A stretch of DNA of 64,000 nt from Georgenia sp. SYP-B2076 (GTDB lineage Bacteria; Actinomycetota; Actinomycetes; Actinomycetales; Actinomycetaceae): assembly GCF_003991205.1 (NCBI RefSeq), contig NZ_RXOZ01000035.1:62001-126000 (forward strand), written 5' to 3'. Positions within the stretch are counted from its first letter, which is position 1. Each line of letters opens with the position of its first letter. The notes under the pieces were generated by a model. That model had not been told where the DNA came from. It saw nothing but the letters and a program-made list of their open reading frames with translations, and did no database searches. This document shows positions 36,947 to 44,179 of this stretch, piece after piece. The position numbers were made by a program, and so were the translations under genes.

Positions 36947-38344
36947 ATGTCTGAACAAGATCGCGCGCGCCCCCCGCGCACGGGTGCCACCGGGGCGGCC
37001 GGCACGGACGAGCCGCTCGCGGACGCCGACGCCCGGCCCGCGGTCGGGCCCGACGCCGCCGAGACGGCGGTCAGGCCGGACGCTGCCCAGACTGCGGTGG
37101 AGCCGGACACCGCCCAGACCGCGGTGGAGCCGCACGCCACCCAGACCGCGGCCGGGCCCCATGCCGCCCAGACTGCGGCCGGGCCCGACACCGCCCGGCC
37201 CGCGGCCGTCGCCGTCGCAGGAACCGGCGCCGACGGCTCCGCATCCGCGTCCCCGGAGGAGGACGCCACGGACCTGCCGCGGCTCCTCGGCGTCGTCCTG
37301 GCACTGACCATCGCGGCCTGCTTCGCCCTCATGGCGCTCGTGGTGCCCTACCAGAACATCGCGCTCCGCAACATCCCGGTCGGCGTGGCCGGCGAGGGTG
37401 CCATGGTCTCGCAGTTCCAGCAGGTCCTCGACCAGGTGCAGCCCGGCGCGTTCGACGTCACCACGTACGCCAACGCGGACGAGCTCCGTGCGGCGACCAA
37501 GGACCGCGAGGTATACGGCGGTTTCGCCGTCGACGACACGTCCGCGAACGCCGTGACCGCCAGCGGCGGCAGCGGGGCGGTCGCCCAGGTGCTGAGCTCG
37601 CTCGGCTCGTCCTTCGGCGCCTCCGTGGAGGACGTCGCCCCCGCGGCGAAGGCCGACCCCAGCTCCTACGGCCTCCAGGTCGCGGCGACCATCGCGGTGC
37701 TCGCGGCACTGGCGGGTGGCGTCGTGCTGGCCCGGGTGGCCCCGCGCCGCCCCCGCGAGCAGCTCGTCGGGATGCTGACCCTCGCCGTCGTGCTCGGCCT
37801 GGCGCTCTCCGGCGTCCTGCAGGCCGTGGGCACCGTCGACGGCGGGTTCCTCACGGTCGCGGCCGCCGCCGCCCTCGCGGTGCTGGCGGTCGGTGTGACG
37901 GCCATCGGCGTGACCGCGCTGGCCGGTGTCGCGGGCGCGGCGCTCTTCCTGCTCGTGATCGTCGTCCCGGGCATGAGCCTGTCCGGCCTGTCCTCCGCCC
38001 CGGAGATGCTGCCATCCGGATGGGGCGCCCTCGGGCAGTTCCTGCCGCAGGGGGCGTTCGGCTCGCTGGTGAAGTCGCTGGCCTTCTTCGGCGGCGGCGG
38101 CGCGCTGCGCCCGCTGCTGGTCCTGGTCGGCTGGCTGGTGGTGGGCGCGCTGCTCGTGTGGCTCGCCGCCGCCAGGACGAGGAGCGCGAGCCGGCGCCGT
38201 GCCGTCGAGGCGGAGATCGCGGCGCTCGAGAGCGACGCGGACGAGAGCGGCACGGCCGACGGCGACATGAGCGGCGGCGTCGCGGCCCGCACCCCCGGCG
38301 CGACCGAGCCGGGGTCTGACGACGGGCCGCGCCCCGCTCGCTGA
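36947..38344 (+). CDS. Membrane protein of the YhgE/Pip-like (DUF3533-type) group
   Basis: A 465-residue protein: a disordered N-terminus of about 105 residues with five 9-residue repeats (DAAETAVRP and variants, residues 36-80), one TM segment (about 110-130), an extracytoplasmic domain (FQQVLDQVQPGAFDVTTY..), then five TM segments and an acidic cytoplasmic tail. This one-TM/ectodomain/five-TM plan resembles ABC-2-like permeases of the YhgE/Pip and DUF3533 groups. GCAGGAG precedes the ATG. The function is unknown; no ATPase lies nearby. Confidence 0.65.
   Translation: MSEQDRARPPRTGATGAAGTDEPLADADARPAVGPDAAETAVRPDAAQTAVEPDTAQTAVEPHATQTAAGPHAAQTAAGPDTARPAAVAVAGTGADGSASASPEEDATDLPRLLGVVLALTIAACFALMALVVPYQNIALRNIPVGVAGEGAMVSQFQQVLDQVQPGAFDVTTYANADELRAATKDREVYGGFAVDDTSANAVTASGGSGAVAQVLSSLGSSFGASVEDVAPAAKADPSSYGLQVAATIAVLAALAGGVVLARVAPRRPREQLVGMLTLAVVLGLALSGVLQAVGTVDGGFLTVAAAAALAVLAVGVTAIGVTALAGVAGAALFLLVIVVPGMSLSGLSSAPEMLPSGWGALGQFLPQGAFGSLVKSLAFFGGGGALRPLLVLVGWLVVGALLVWLAAARTRSASRRRAVEAEIAALESDADESGTADGDMSGGVAARTPGATEPGSDDGPRPAR
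37052..37186 (+). repeat. Five-copy 27-bp in-frame repeat
   Basis: Codes for DAAETAVRP, DAAQTAVEP, DTAQTAVEP, HATQTAAGP and HAAQTAAGP in tandem in the cytoplasmic N-terminus of the preceding membrane protein. The 27-bp unit length keeps the frame. Confidence 0.85.
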
Positions 38345-38355
38345 CGCACGGACCT

Positions 38356-38391
38356 CGACGGGCCCTCTGCCACCAGGCAGAGGGCCCGTCG
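38356..38391 (+). terminator. Strong hairpin terminator
   Basis: A perfect 16-bp stem, cgacgggccctctgcc / ggcagagggcccgtcg, with a four-base loop lies 12 nt after the membrane-protein stop. The T-tract is weak, as is usual in GC-rich genomes. Confidence 0.85.
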
Positions 38392-38506
38392 GCGTCCCGG
38401 CTTTGGCCGGGCCCGCACCTGTGCGCGGCCCCGGGCGGGGCGACCTCGCGGCCCGTGCGCGCCTCTCGGGCTGCTGCCGGGGGCGATCGGTGCGACGGTA
38501 GTGCGC

Positions 38507-38707
38507 ATGAGCGAGCACGAGATCGACCCGCACAAGACCGACAAGCCCGGCGCCGCGGACCTGACCTTCGGCGGCGCCGACACCGAGACCGACCGCGACG
38601 ACGAGCTGAGCCCGTCGCCCGCGGTGCACGGCGACGAGGGCGGGGGAGACCTGGCCGCGGGGGCCGAGGAGGACTCCGCCTCGAAGCGGCCCCGGCAGGG
38701 CATCTGA
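38507..38707 (+). CDS. Small acidic hypothetical protein, 66 aa
   Basis: MSEHEIDPHKTDKPGAADL... is a hydrophilic, strongly acidic 66-residue protein with no Cys, no membrane segment and no recognised domain; it would be disordered. It starts at ATG 38507 after TAGTGCGC with no clear ribosome-binding site. Codon positions show the usual GC3 bias, which supports it. Its 3' end and stop lie in a 20-bp tandem array. Function unknown. Confidence 0.5.
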   Translation: MSEHEIDPHKTDKPGAADLTFGGADTETDRDDELSPSPAVHGDEGGGDLAAGAEEDSASKRPRQGI

Positions 38708-38796
38708 CACGGCCCCGGCACCTGACGCGGCCGGGCGGCACCTGACGCGGCCGGGCGGCACCTGGCGCGGCCGGGCGGCACCTGGCGCCGGCGGCC
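38701..38796 (+). repeat. 20-bp tandem array copying the stop-codon region
   Basis: Units catctgacacggccccggca, cctgacgcggccgggcggca (twice), cctggcgcggccgggcggca and a partial copy. The first contains the stop of the small gene at 38705; copies two and three repeat TGA at 38723 and 38743. Confidence 0.9.
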
Positions 38797-38827
38797 CGCG
38801 TCGCTTTCGGCCTCGATCCGCCGCCGC

Positions 38828-40225
38828 TCAGCCCGGCGGGATGTTGTGGTTGAGCCGGAAGACGTTCTCCGGGTCCCACGCGCGCTTGACCTCGACCAGC
38901 CGGTCGAGCGTGGCCTGGCCGTACGCCGCGAGCGACTGCGCACGCCAGTCCTCGACGCGGTCCTGGCCGACGAAGTTGACGTAGCTGCCGACGGTCGCGA
39001 ACGGGGCCATGTCGGCGGCGAGCGCGCGGGTGTAGGCAATCTGCTGCTCGTCGTGCTCGGGCCCAAACCAGAACGCGTACATGTTCGTCAGGAACCGCGA
39101 GGAACGCGCCGGGAACGGCGTGGACCCGGCCGGCACCCTCGCGGCAGCGCCGCCCATGTGGTGGATGTCGAACGCCGCCACGGGCAGGGTCTGCGCCGCG
39201 GTACGGCGGACGAGCACGCCGGCCACCTCCGCGTCGAGCCGATCGAAGGCGACGTTCTTCATGTAGCAGCGGGTGCCCCGGGGGATCAACGGGTCGAACG
39301 CGGACTGCCACTGGACCCACGGCGTCGGCCCGACCTCCTCCATGTCCGGCGGCGCGGCCCGGCGCAGGGGCTCCACGAGCCGCGCGCCCTCGTCCTGGTC
39401 CGGGGACGCCCACGCGAACGCGAGCAGGTAGAAAGGGTCCTCCCCGAACCCTGCGTCCGGCGGCGGATAGATGAACGAGAAGATGGACTGCATCTCGTCG
39501 GGGATCTCGCGGGTCCACGTATCCCACGCGCGAAGCGCATCCTCCCAGTGCGGCCGAGCGTAGATGAGGTTGCCCGCGTAGACCGTGGCGGGCAGCGGGT
39601 GGGCGCGGAACGTGAAGGACGTGACGACGCCGAAGTTCCCGCCACCCCCGCGAAGGCCCCAGTACAGGTCCGGGTGCTCCGCCTCGTTGACGTGCACCAG
39701 CCGCCCGTCCGCGGTGACGACGTCGGCGCCGAGCAGGCTGTCGATGCTCAGGCCGAACGGCCGGGTCAGCCAACCCACCCCGCCGCCGAGCGTCAGCCCG
39801 CCCACGCCCGTCGTGGAGACGACGCCGCCCGGGACGGCAAGCTCGAACGGCACGGTGGCGCGGTCGACGTCGCCCCAGGTCGCGCCGCCGCCGACGCGCA
39901 CCGTCCGGGCCTCGGGATCCACCTCCACGGTGCGAAGACCAGCGAGGTCGATGACGACACCGCCGTCCACGGTGCCGTTGCCGGCGACGCCGTGGCCGCC
40001 GCCGCGCACGGCCAGCGGGAGGTCGTGCCGGCGCGCATACGCGATCGCGGGGGCAACATCCTCCGGGGCGCCGGCCCGCACGACGGCGGCGGGCCGCTTG
40101 TCGATCAACCCGTTCCACACGCGGCGCGCCTCGTCGTAGTCCGGGTCGCCGTCGCGCACGACCGTGCCTGCGACGTCGCGCAGCTCGTCGAGGGCGCCGG
40201 GAACGGTCGTCCTGCGGTCGTCCAT
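38828..40225 (-). CDS. FAD-binding oxidoreductase, berberine-bridge-enzyme-like
   Basis: PCMH-type flavoprotein oxidase or dehydrogenase, 465 residues. The FAD motif AVRGGGHGVAGNGT carries His78, the usual 8-alpha-histidyl attachment site; LGGGVGWLTRPFGLSIDSL replaces the second covalent Cys of bicovalent enzymes with Ser, so single covalent or non-covalent FAD is expected. GGGNFGVVT and the C-terminal VKRAWDPENVFRLNHNIPP are BBE-type. Several family members oxidise sugars or aromatic natural products. The ATG at 40225 follows an AGGTGG-like site. Confidence 0.85.
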   Translation of the reverse strand: MDDRRTTVPGALDELRDVAGTVVRDGDPDYDEARRVWNGLIDKRPAAVVRAGAPEDVAPAIAYARRHDLPLAVRGGGHGVAGNGTVDGGVVIDLAGLRTVEVDPEARTVRVGGGATWGDVDRATVPFELAVPGGVVSTTGVGGLTLGGGVGWLTRPFGLSIDSLLGADVVTADGRLVHVNEAEHPDLYWGLRGGGGNFGVVTSFTFRAHPLPATVYAGNLIYARPHWEDALRAWDTWTREIPDEMQSIFSFIYPPPDAGFGEDPFYLLAFAWASPDQDEGARLVEPLRRAAPPDMEEVGPTPWVQWQSAFDPLIPRGTRCYMKNVAFDRLDAEVAGVLVRRTAAQTLPVAAFDIHHMGGAAARVPAGSTPFPARSSRFLTNMYAFWFGPEHDEQQIAYTRALAADMAPFATVGSYVNFVGQDRVEDWRAQSLAAYGQATLDRLVEVKRAWDPENVFRLNHNIPPG

Positions 40226-40631
40226 CTCGTCCACCACCTGTCCGGGCCACCGTGGATGAGCCGGCGCGGACGGTTCGAGCGGCCCGTCCTCGGACCGGTC
40301 CGCGTCATGGAGGAAACCACCGTTCACGGCCGAGCGTGACGTCGTGCCGTCGGCTTCGGCGGCGCGGCGCCCTGGGACGCCGGACCGGTGCCTGGCATTC
40401 TCCACTGGGGTCGTGGCCGGGACAAGGGTCGCGGACGCGCGGCAGGCGTGGTGGGGCAGGCGCGGTGAGTAAGGAGTGGAAGGCGGCAGGCGCGGTGGGG
40501 CAGGCCTGGCGCGGTAGGGGCGGCGCGGCCGACCTGGTGGGCGGGCGTGCATGAGGGCGCTGGCCCCTACCGGGCGCCCTGGGCGGGGAGGATGATCGGG
40601 AGCACCCACGCGCCGGAGCTGGAGGGCCGAC
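40226..40631. other. 406-bp intergenic region with 21-bp direct repeat
   Basis: No gene is supported. It holds the divergent promoters of the oxidoreductase and cupin genes and two copies of ggcaggcgyggtggggcaggc, at 40441-40461 and 40485-40505 (one mismatch), 44 nt apart. Confidence 0.6.
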
Positions 40632-41135
40632 ATGACCACGACCCCGTTCGCCGGCCTCGTCCCCGCCGGCGAGCACGCCGTGCTGCTCGAGGGGGCCCTC
40701 GGCGCGGTCGAGATGCTGCCCGGCGCCGTCACCGACGGGCGGCTGGCCGTCGTCCAGCACCCGCTGGCACCGCGCGCGCTCGGGGCGCCGATGCACACCC
40801 ACACCCGCGAGGACGAGTACACGCTCGTCGAGGAGGGGCTGGTAGGGATCCAGGTCGGCGACGAGGTCATCGAGGCCGGCCCTGGCGACGTCGTGGCCAA
40901 GCCGCGCGGCGTCCCGCACGCCTTCTGGAACCCGACGGAGCGGCCCGCGCGACTGCTCGAGATCATCGTGCCGGGCGCGTTCGCGGCGTACTTCCGCGAG
41001 CTGGGCGAGGTCGTCGCCGACGGGCCGCCCGCCGCTGACCGCCTCGTGGCCCTGGCCGGGCGGTTCGGGGTGCGGATGGATCTGACGTCGGTCCCGGCGC
41101 TCGTCGAGCGCTACGGCCTGATCCTTCCGGCCTGA
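40632..41135 (+). CDS. Cupin-domain protein
   Basis: A 167-residue single-cupin protein. HTHTREDEYTLVEEGLVGIQVGDE matches cupin motif 1 (G-X5-HXH-X3,4-E), with PGDVVAKPRGVPHAFWNP as motif 2, so a metal site with three His and one Glu is likely. The C-terminus is helical. AGGGCC-type ribosome-binding sequence precedes the ATG. Substrate or role unknown; similar proteins are dioxygenases, isomerases or sugar binders. Confidence 0.85.
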   Translation: MTTTPFAGLVPAGEHAVLLEGALGAVEMLPGAVTDGRLAVVQHPLAPRALGAPMHTHTREDEYTLVEEGLVGIQVGDEVIEAGPGDVVAKPRGVPHAFWNPTERPARLLEIIVPGAFAAYFRELGEVVADGPPAADRLVALAGRFGVRMDLTSVPALVERYGLILPA

Positions 41136-41207
41136 CCCGCACGCACCGCCTCGTGCCGCGATGGACGCGGCTCCGACGTCGTGGCGTCGTGCGGGATGAT
41201 GGCCCGC

Positions 41208-42344
41208 GTGAACCTCCCGCTGGCCCACCGGTCCGGGGTCGCGACGGCCCCGCGCATCGTCGTCAAGATCGGCTCGTCCTCCCTCACGACGCCCGACGGC
41301 AGCCTCGACCTGCCCTCGCTGCGGCACCTCGTGTCCGTGATCGCGGCCCGCCGCGCGCAGGGCCAGCAGGTGGTCCTCGTCTCCTCGGGCGCCATCGCCG
41401 CGGGCATCACCCCGCTGGGCCTTCCCGGGAAGCCGAAGGACCTGGCGACGGCGCAGGCGACGGCGAGCGTCGGGCAGGGCCTGCTGGTCGCGCGCTACAC
41501 GGAGGCCTTCGCGCGCCACGGCCAGCGGGTCGGCCAGGTGCTGCTCACCGCCGAGGACCTGATCCGGCGCACCAACTACGCCAACGCGCAGCGCGCGCTG
41601 GAGCGGCTGCTGACCCTCGGCGTCGTGCCCATCGTCAACGAGAACGACACGGTGGCCACGGACGAGATCCGCTTCGGCGACAACGACCGCCTCGCCGCGC
41701 TGGTCTCCCACCTGGTCCGCGCCGACGCCCTGGTGCTGCTCACCGACGTCGACGGGCTCTACGACGGGCCGCCCTCCCGGCCCGGGACCCGGCTGATCCG
41801 GTCCGTCACCTCCCCGGCGGACCTCGCCGGCGTCGAGGTCACCGGCCGCGGCAGCGACATCGGGACCGGCGGCATGGTGACCAAGCTCGACGCCGCGTCG
41901 ATCGCCACCGGCTCCGGGATCCCGGTGGTGCTCACCTCGGCCGGCAACGTCGAGCCCGCGCTGGCCGGCGAGGAGGTCGGCACGTGGTTCGCCGTGACGG
42001 GACGGCGCAAGTCGGCCCGCCGGCTCTGGCTCGCCCACGCCGCACAGGTCCGCGGCCGGCTCCACCTCGACGCCGGCGCGGCCCGGGCCGTGACCGACGG
42101 GAAGCGCTCGCTGCTGGCGGCCGGGATCGTCGGGGTGGACGGCGAGTTCGAGGCGGGCGACGCCGTGGAGCTGGTCGGCCCCGACGGCCTCGTCGCCCGT
42201 GGGCTCACCGCGTACGGGTCGGCCGAGATCCCGGAGATGATGGGCAAGTCCTCGGTCCAGTTGCGCGACGACGGCTCGGACGCGCACCCGCGCGCCGTCG
42301 TGCACCGCGACGACCTCGCCCAGGTGCGTCCCCGCCGGCGCTGA
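41208..42344 (+). CDS. proB: Glutamate 5-kinase
   Basis: First step of proline synthesis, ATP-dependent phosphorylation of glutamate. The amino-acid kinase domain has RIVVKIGSSSLT, VSSGAIAAG, VPIVNENDTVA and LTDVDGLYDGPP, and a C-terminal PUA domain is present; 378 residues. The GTG at 41208 was taken because GATGAT lies seven nt upstream in the leaderless pattern; ATGs at 41196/41199 are alternatives. proB is detached from obgE, with four genes between them. Confidence 0.93.
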   Translation: MNLPLAHRSGVATAPRIVVKIGSSSLTTPDGSLDLPSLRHLVSVIAARRAQGQQVVLVSSGAIAAGITPLGLPGKPKDLATAQATASVGQGLLVARYTEAFARHGQRVGQVLLTAEDLIRRTNYANAQRALERLLTLGVVPIVNENDTVATDEIRFGDNDRLAALVSHLVRADALVLLTDVDGLYDGPPSRPGTRLIRSVTSPADLAGVEVTGRGSDIGTGGMVTKLDAASIATGSGIPVVLTSAGNVEPALAGEEVGTWFAVTGRRKSARRLWLAHAAQVRGRLHLDAGAARAVTDGKRSLLAAGIVGVDGEFEAGDAVELVGPDGLVARGLTAYGSAEIPEMMGKSSVQLRDDGSDAHPRAVVHRDDLAQVRPRRR

Positions 42345-42380
42345 GGTCCGTCCCGGCCTGCGTCGACGCGCGACCGGCGG

Positions 42381-42920
42381 TCAGGCGAGCCGACTGTGCG
42401 TGCCCAGGTGGTGGTAGGTGCGGCCCTTGTACACCAGCGGGTTCTCGCTGCGGCTGTGCTCCGCGAGCAGCGCGTGGACCGTGATCAGGAGGCTGTCACC
42501 CACGGGTACCCGCTGCTCGATCCGCCCGCGGACCCAGGCCGTGGTTCCGCCGAGCACGGGCTCGCCGGCGGGCAGGGGGCACCAGTCGACGCCGGCGAAC
42601 CGGTCCACGCCGCGCGCGGCGAACCGGGTCGCGACGTCGTGCTGCTCGGCCGCGAGGAGGTTGACCACAACCGTGTCGTTCTCCTCGAGCGCGCGGCGCG
42701 AGGAGGACGTGGCGGCGAGGGAGAACGCGAGCATGGGCGGGGCGGCCGAGACGGAGATGACCGACGTCGCGGTGAAACCCACCGGTCCGTGGGGCGTGCG
42801 CAGGGTGATGACGGCGACGCCGGCGGGGTGGTGACGGAAGATCGCCTTGAAGTCGTCCTCGCCGACCTCGCCCGCGCCCGCGACGATGGGGTGAAGCTCG
42901 AGGCTGTGGTCCACGCTCAT
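42381..42920 (-). CDS. Flavin reductase-like protein (DIM6/NTAB family)
   Basis: FMN-binding split-barrel reductase, 179 residues, of the type that supplies reduced flavin to two-component monooxygenases. Landmarks: FRHHPAGVAVITLRTPHGPVGFTATSVISVSAAPPMLAFSL (residues 28-68, read in two parts) and VDWCPLPAGEPVLGG. The start overlaps the stop of the preceding NADPH:FMN reductase (ATGA), so the two are co-translated. Lying opposite a riboswitch-controlled monooxygenase suggests a role in flavin-dependent sulfur or carbon oxidation. Confidence 0.85.
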   Translation of the reverse strand: MSVDHSLELHPIVAGAGEVGEDDFKAIFRHHPAGVAVITLRTPHGPVGFTATSVISVSAAPPMLAFSLAATSSSRRALEENDTVVVNLLAAEQHDVATRFAARGVDRFAGVDWCPLPAGEPVLGGTTAWVRGRIEQRVPVGDSLLITVHALLAEHSRSENPLVYKGRTYHHLGTHSRLA

Positions 42921-43450
42921 GCCAGGCTCCGCTCGCGGCGCGCCGCCGCGCCCCGGAGCGCCGCGCCGTTGGCCTCGAGCCAGGCGTCGATCACGGCGTC
43001 CAGCTCGGGAAGCTGGGCCTCGGTCAGCACCAGCGCCCGGGTGGGGACCTCGGCGCCGAGCTCGACGAGGAGCGGGCGCAGGTGGACCTCGGCCGCAAGG
43101 AGGTGGGCCGGGTTGCCGGCGACCTGAAGCGGGACGGCGACGACGCCGGCGAGGCCGTTGTTGCCGTACAGGTCGAGGAAGGACTTCAGCAGGCCCGTGT
43201 AGGTGGCCTTGTAGGTCGGGGTGGCGACGATGAGGACTCTCGCGCCGGACACCGTGGCGCTGGCCGCGTCCGCGCGGGGGTGCTCGGGGGAGAAGATCTC
43301 CTCTGCCACCTCGGCGAGGTCGATGACCGCGGGTTCACCGGCGTCCAGATCGTCGGCCACGCGTGCGGCGACCCGCTCGGCCACCGCGCGGGTGCGCGAG
43401 CCGGGACGTGGGTTGCCGGAGAGGGCGACGACGGTTGGTGTTGTGCTCAT
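42917..43450 (-). CDS. NADPH-dependent FMN reductase (SsuE/MsuE-like)
   Basis: Flavodoxin-fold reductase, 177 residues. LSGNPRPGSRTRAVAERV is the phosphate-binding loop (SGSxRxxS type), and VLIVATPTYKATYTGLLKSFLDLYGNNGLAG is the FMN/dimer segment of SsuE/MsuE and related enzymes. GGAGG precedes the ATG. It is the first gene of a two-gene unit transcribed away from the SAM-riboswitch locus. Supplying FMNH2 to the LLM monooxygenase across the divide, or to others in this window, is inferred from context. Confidence 0.85.
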   Translation of the reverse strand: MSTTPTVVALSGNPRPGSRTRAVAERVAARVADDLDAGEPAVIDLAEVAEEIFSPEHPRADAASATVSGARVLIVATPTYKATYTGLLKSFLDLYGNNGLAGVVAVPLQVAGNPAHLLAAEVHLRPLLVELGAEVPTRALVLTEAQLPELDAVIDAWLEANGAALRGAAARRERSLA

Positions 43451-43733
43451 GACGAACCTCCGGCTCGGGGGCCTTGTAGGAAGTGGCCGATCATGACGCT
43501 AGGTCCCGCTCTCACGGCCCGGCGCCGCCGCCCGGCACCGTCTCGCCACGGGAGACGCCGGCCGCCAGATCCGAGCCCGTTCTCACATCGCGAGAATCCG
43601 GGCGACCGGCGAGCGCGACTGGCGGCCGGCGGCGGACGCCGTCCTCGGGCCAACGCCGACCCGGCCGGGCGGCGCCCGGGGCGCGGCGGTCGCGGCGGGC
43701 CCGCCCGGGAGCATGACACCAGGTGAGCGGTAA
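43451..43733. other. Divergent intergenic region, FMN-reductase side
   Basis: No gene is supported. A minus-strand TAGCGT at about 43491-43496 may be the -10 of the FMN-reductase promoter. An inverted repeat, TTCTC-N7-GAGAA (43580-43596), lies in the middle and could be an operator. Confidence 0.5.
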
Positions 43734-43762
43734 TTGACACGGGAAAGAAGTTTCCCTAGCGT
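43734..43762 (+). promoter_or_regulatory. Strong promoter with a palindromic operator in the spacer
   Basis: TTGACA (43734-43739), 17-bp spacer, TAGCGT (43757-43762). The spacer contains GGGAAAGAAGTTTCCC (43741-43756), a perfect 6-4-6 inverted repeat. A protein bound there would block RNA polymerase, so a repressor operator is likely; no regulator gene adjoins. Transcription would begin just before the riboswitch. Confidence 0.7.
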
Positions 43763-43769
43763 CGGGCTA

Positions 43770-43881
43770 AAGGTTCAGAGTGCCAGTGCGCATCCGCGCA
43801 AAGCCCCGGCTTGCTGGTCGACAACCCCCCACGTGCGGGGGGTGCCCCGGGTGACAACCAGGCCCTGCCACGAGGCAGGGC
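43770..43881 (+). ncRNA. SAM-IV-type riboswitch
   Basis: The segment GAGTGCCAGTG, GCCCCGGCTTGCTGG, ACAACCCCCC and GGTGCCCCGGGTGACAACC follows the SAM-IV (actinobacterial S-adenosylmethionine riboswitch) consensus nearly word for word. Visible helices: outer GGTT/AACC (43773-43776 with 43856-43859), GCCAG/CTGGT, CCCCCC/GGGGGG, and a downstream hairpin GCCCTGCC-ACGA-GGCAGGGC (43862-43881). It sits immediately after a strong promoter and upstream of a leader peptide and an LLM monooxygenase gene. The class normally turns genes off at high SAM. Class assignment is by eye from memory of the consensus. Confidence 0.85.
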
Positions 43882-43931
43882 AAGGCAGTGGCACCCCAGG
43901 GTGCATGAGCACGAAGGAAACCAGGACGACC

Positions 43932-44021
43932 ATGAACACGCCCGTGAGCCCCAGGCAGAACGTCTTCTCGCCTCGCCGCTCGATGTGCATGTGCATGTGC
44001 CGTTCGCGAATGTCCCTCTGA
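43932..44021 (+). CDS. Met/Cys-rich leader peptide, 29 aa
   Basis: A short frame, MNTPVSPRQNVFSPRRS followed by MCMCMC and RSRMSL, with an AGGA five nt upstream; an in-frame ATG at 43905 would extend it by nine residues. ATG and TGC codons alternate three times at 43983-44000. Cys-rich leader peptides control sulfur genes in actinobacteria by ribosome stalling; here Met and Cys codons are mixed, so charging of either tRNA could be sensed. It lies between the SAM-IV aptamer and the monooxygenase gene. Translation and attenuation are inferred. Confidence 0.7.
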   Translation: MNTPVSPRQNVFSPRRSMCMCMCRSRMSL

Positions 44022-44179
44022 CGACATTCCCAGCGACGCCCCGGCGCACCTCGCGCTGACGCGTCACCCCTGACCAGAGCCCCCTCGCCGGGTGAGTGGC
44101 ACACCACGGCAAGGGACTGGCCGGTCAGCCTTCCTTCATGCAGCGCCATGCGCGACGACACCCCTGGATGTGTGCACCC

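Noticed and set aside
43487-43500. GGGACCTAGCGTC (minus strand) as a DosR box before the FMN reductase
   Set aside because: The two halves are separated by the wrong number of bases; the TAGCGT is better read as a -10 element.
43775-44060. Minus-strand frame with MHMHIERR, opposite the leader peptide
   Set aside because: It is the complement of the ATGTGC repeat and of the riboswitch; the plus-strand leader fits promoter and context better.
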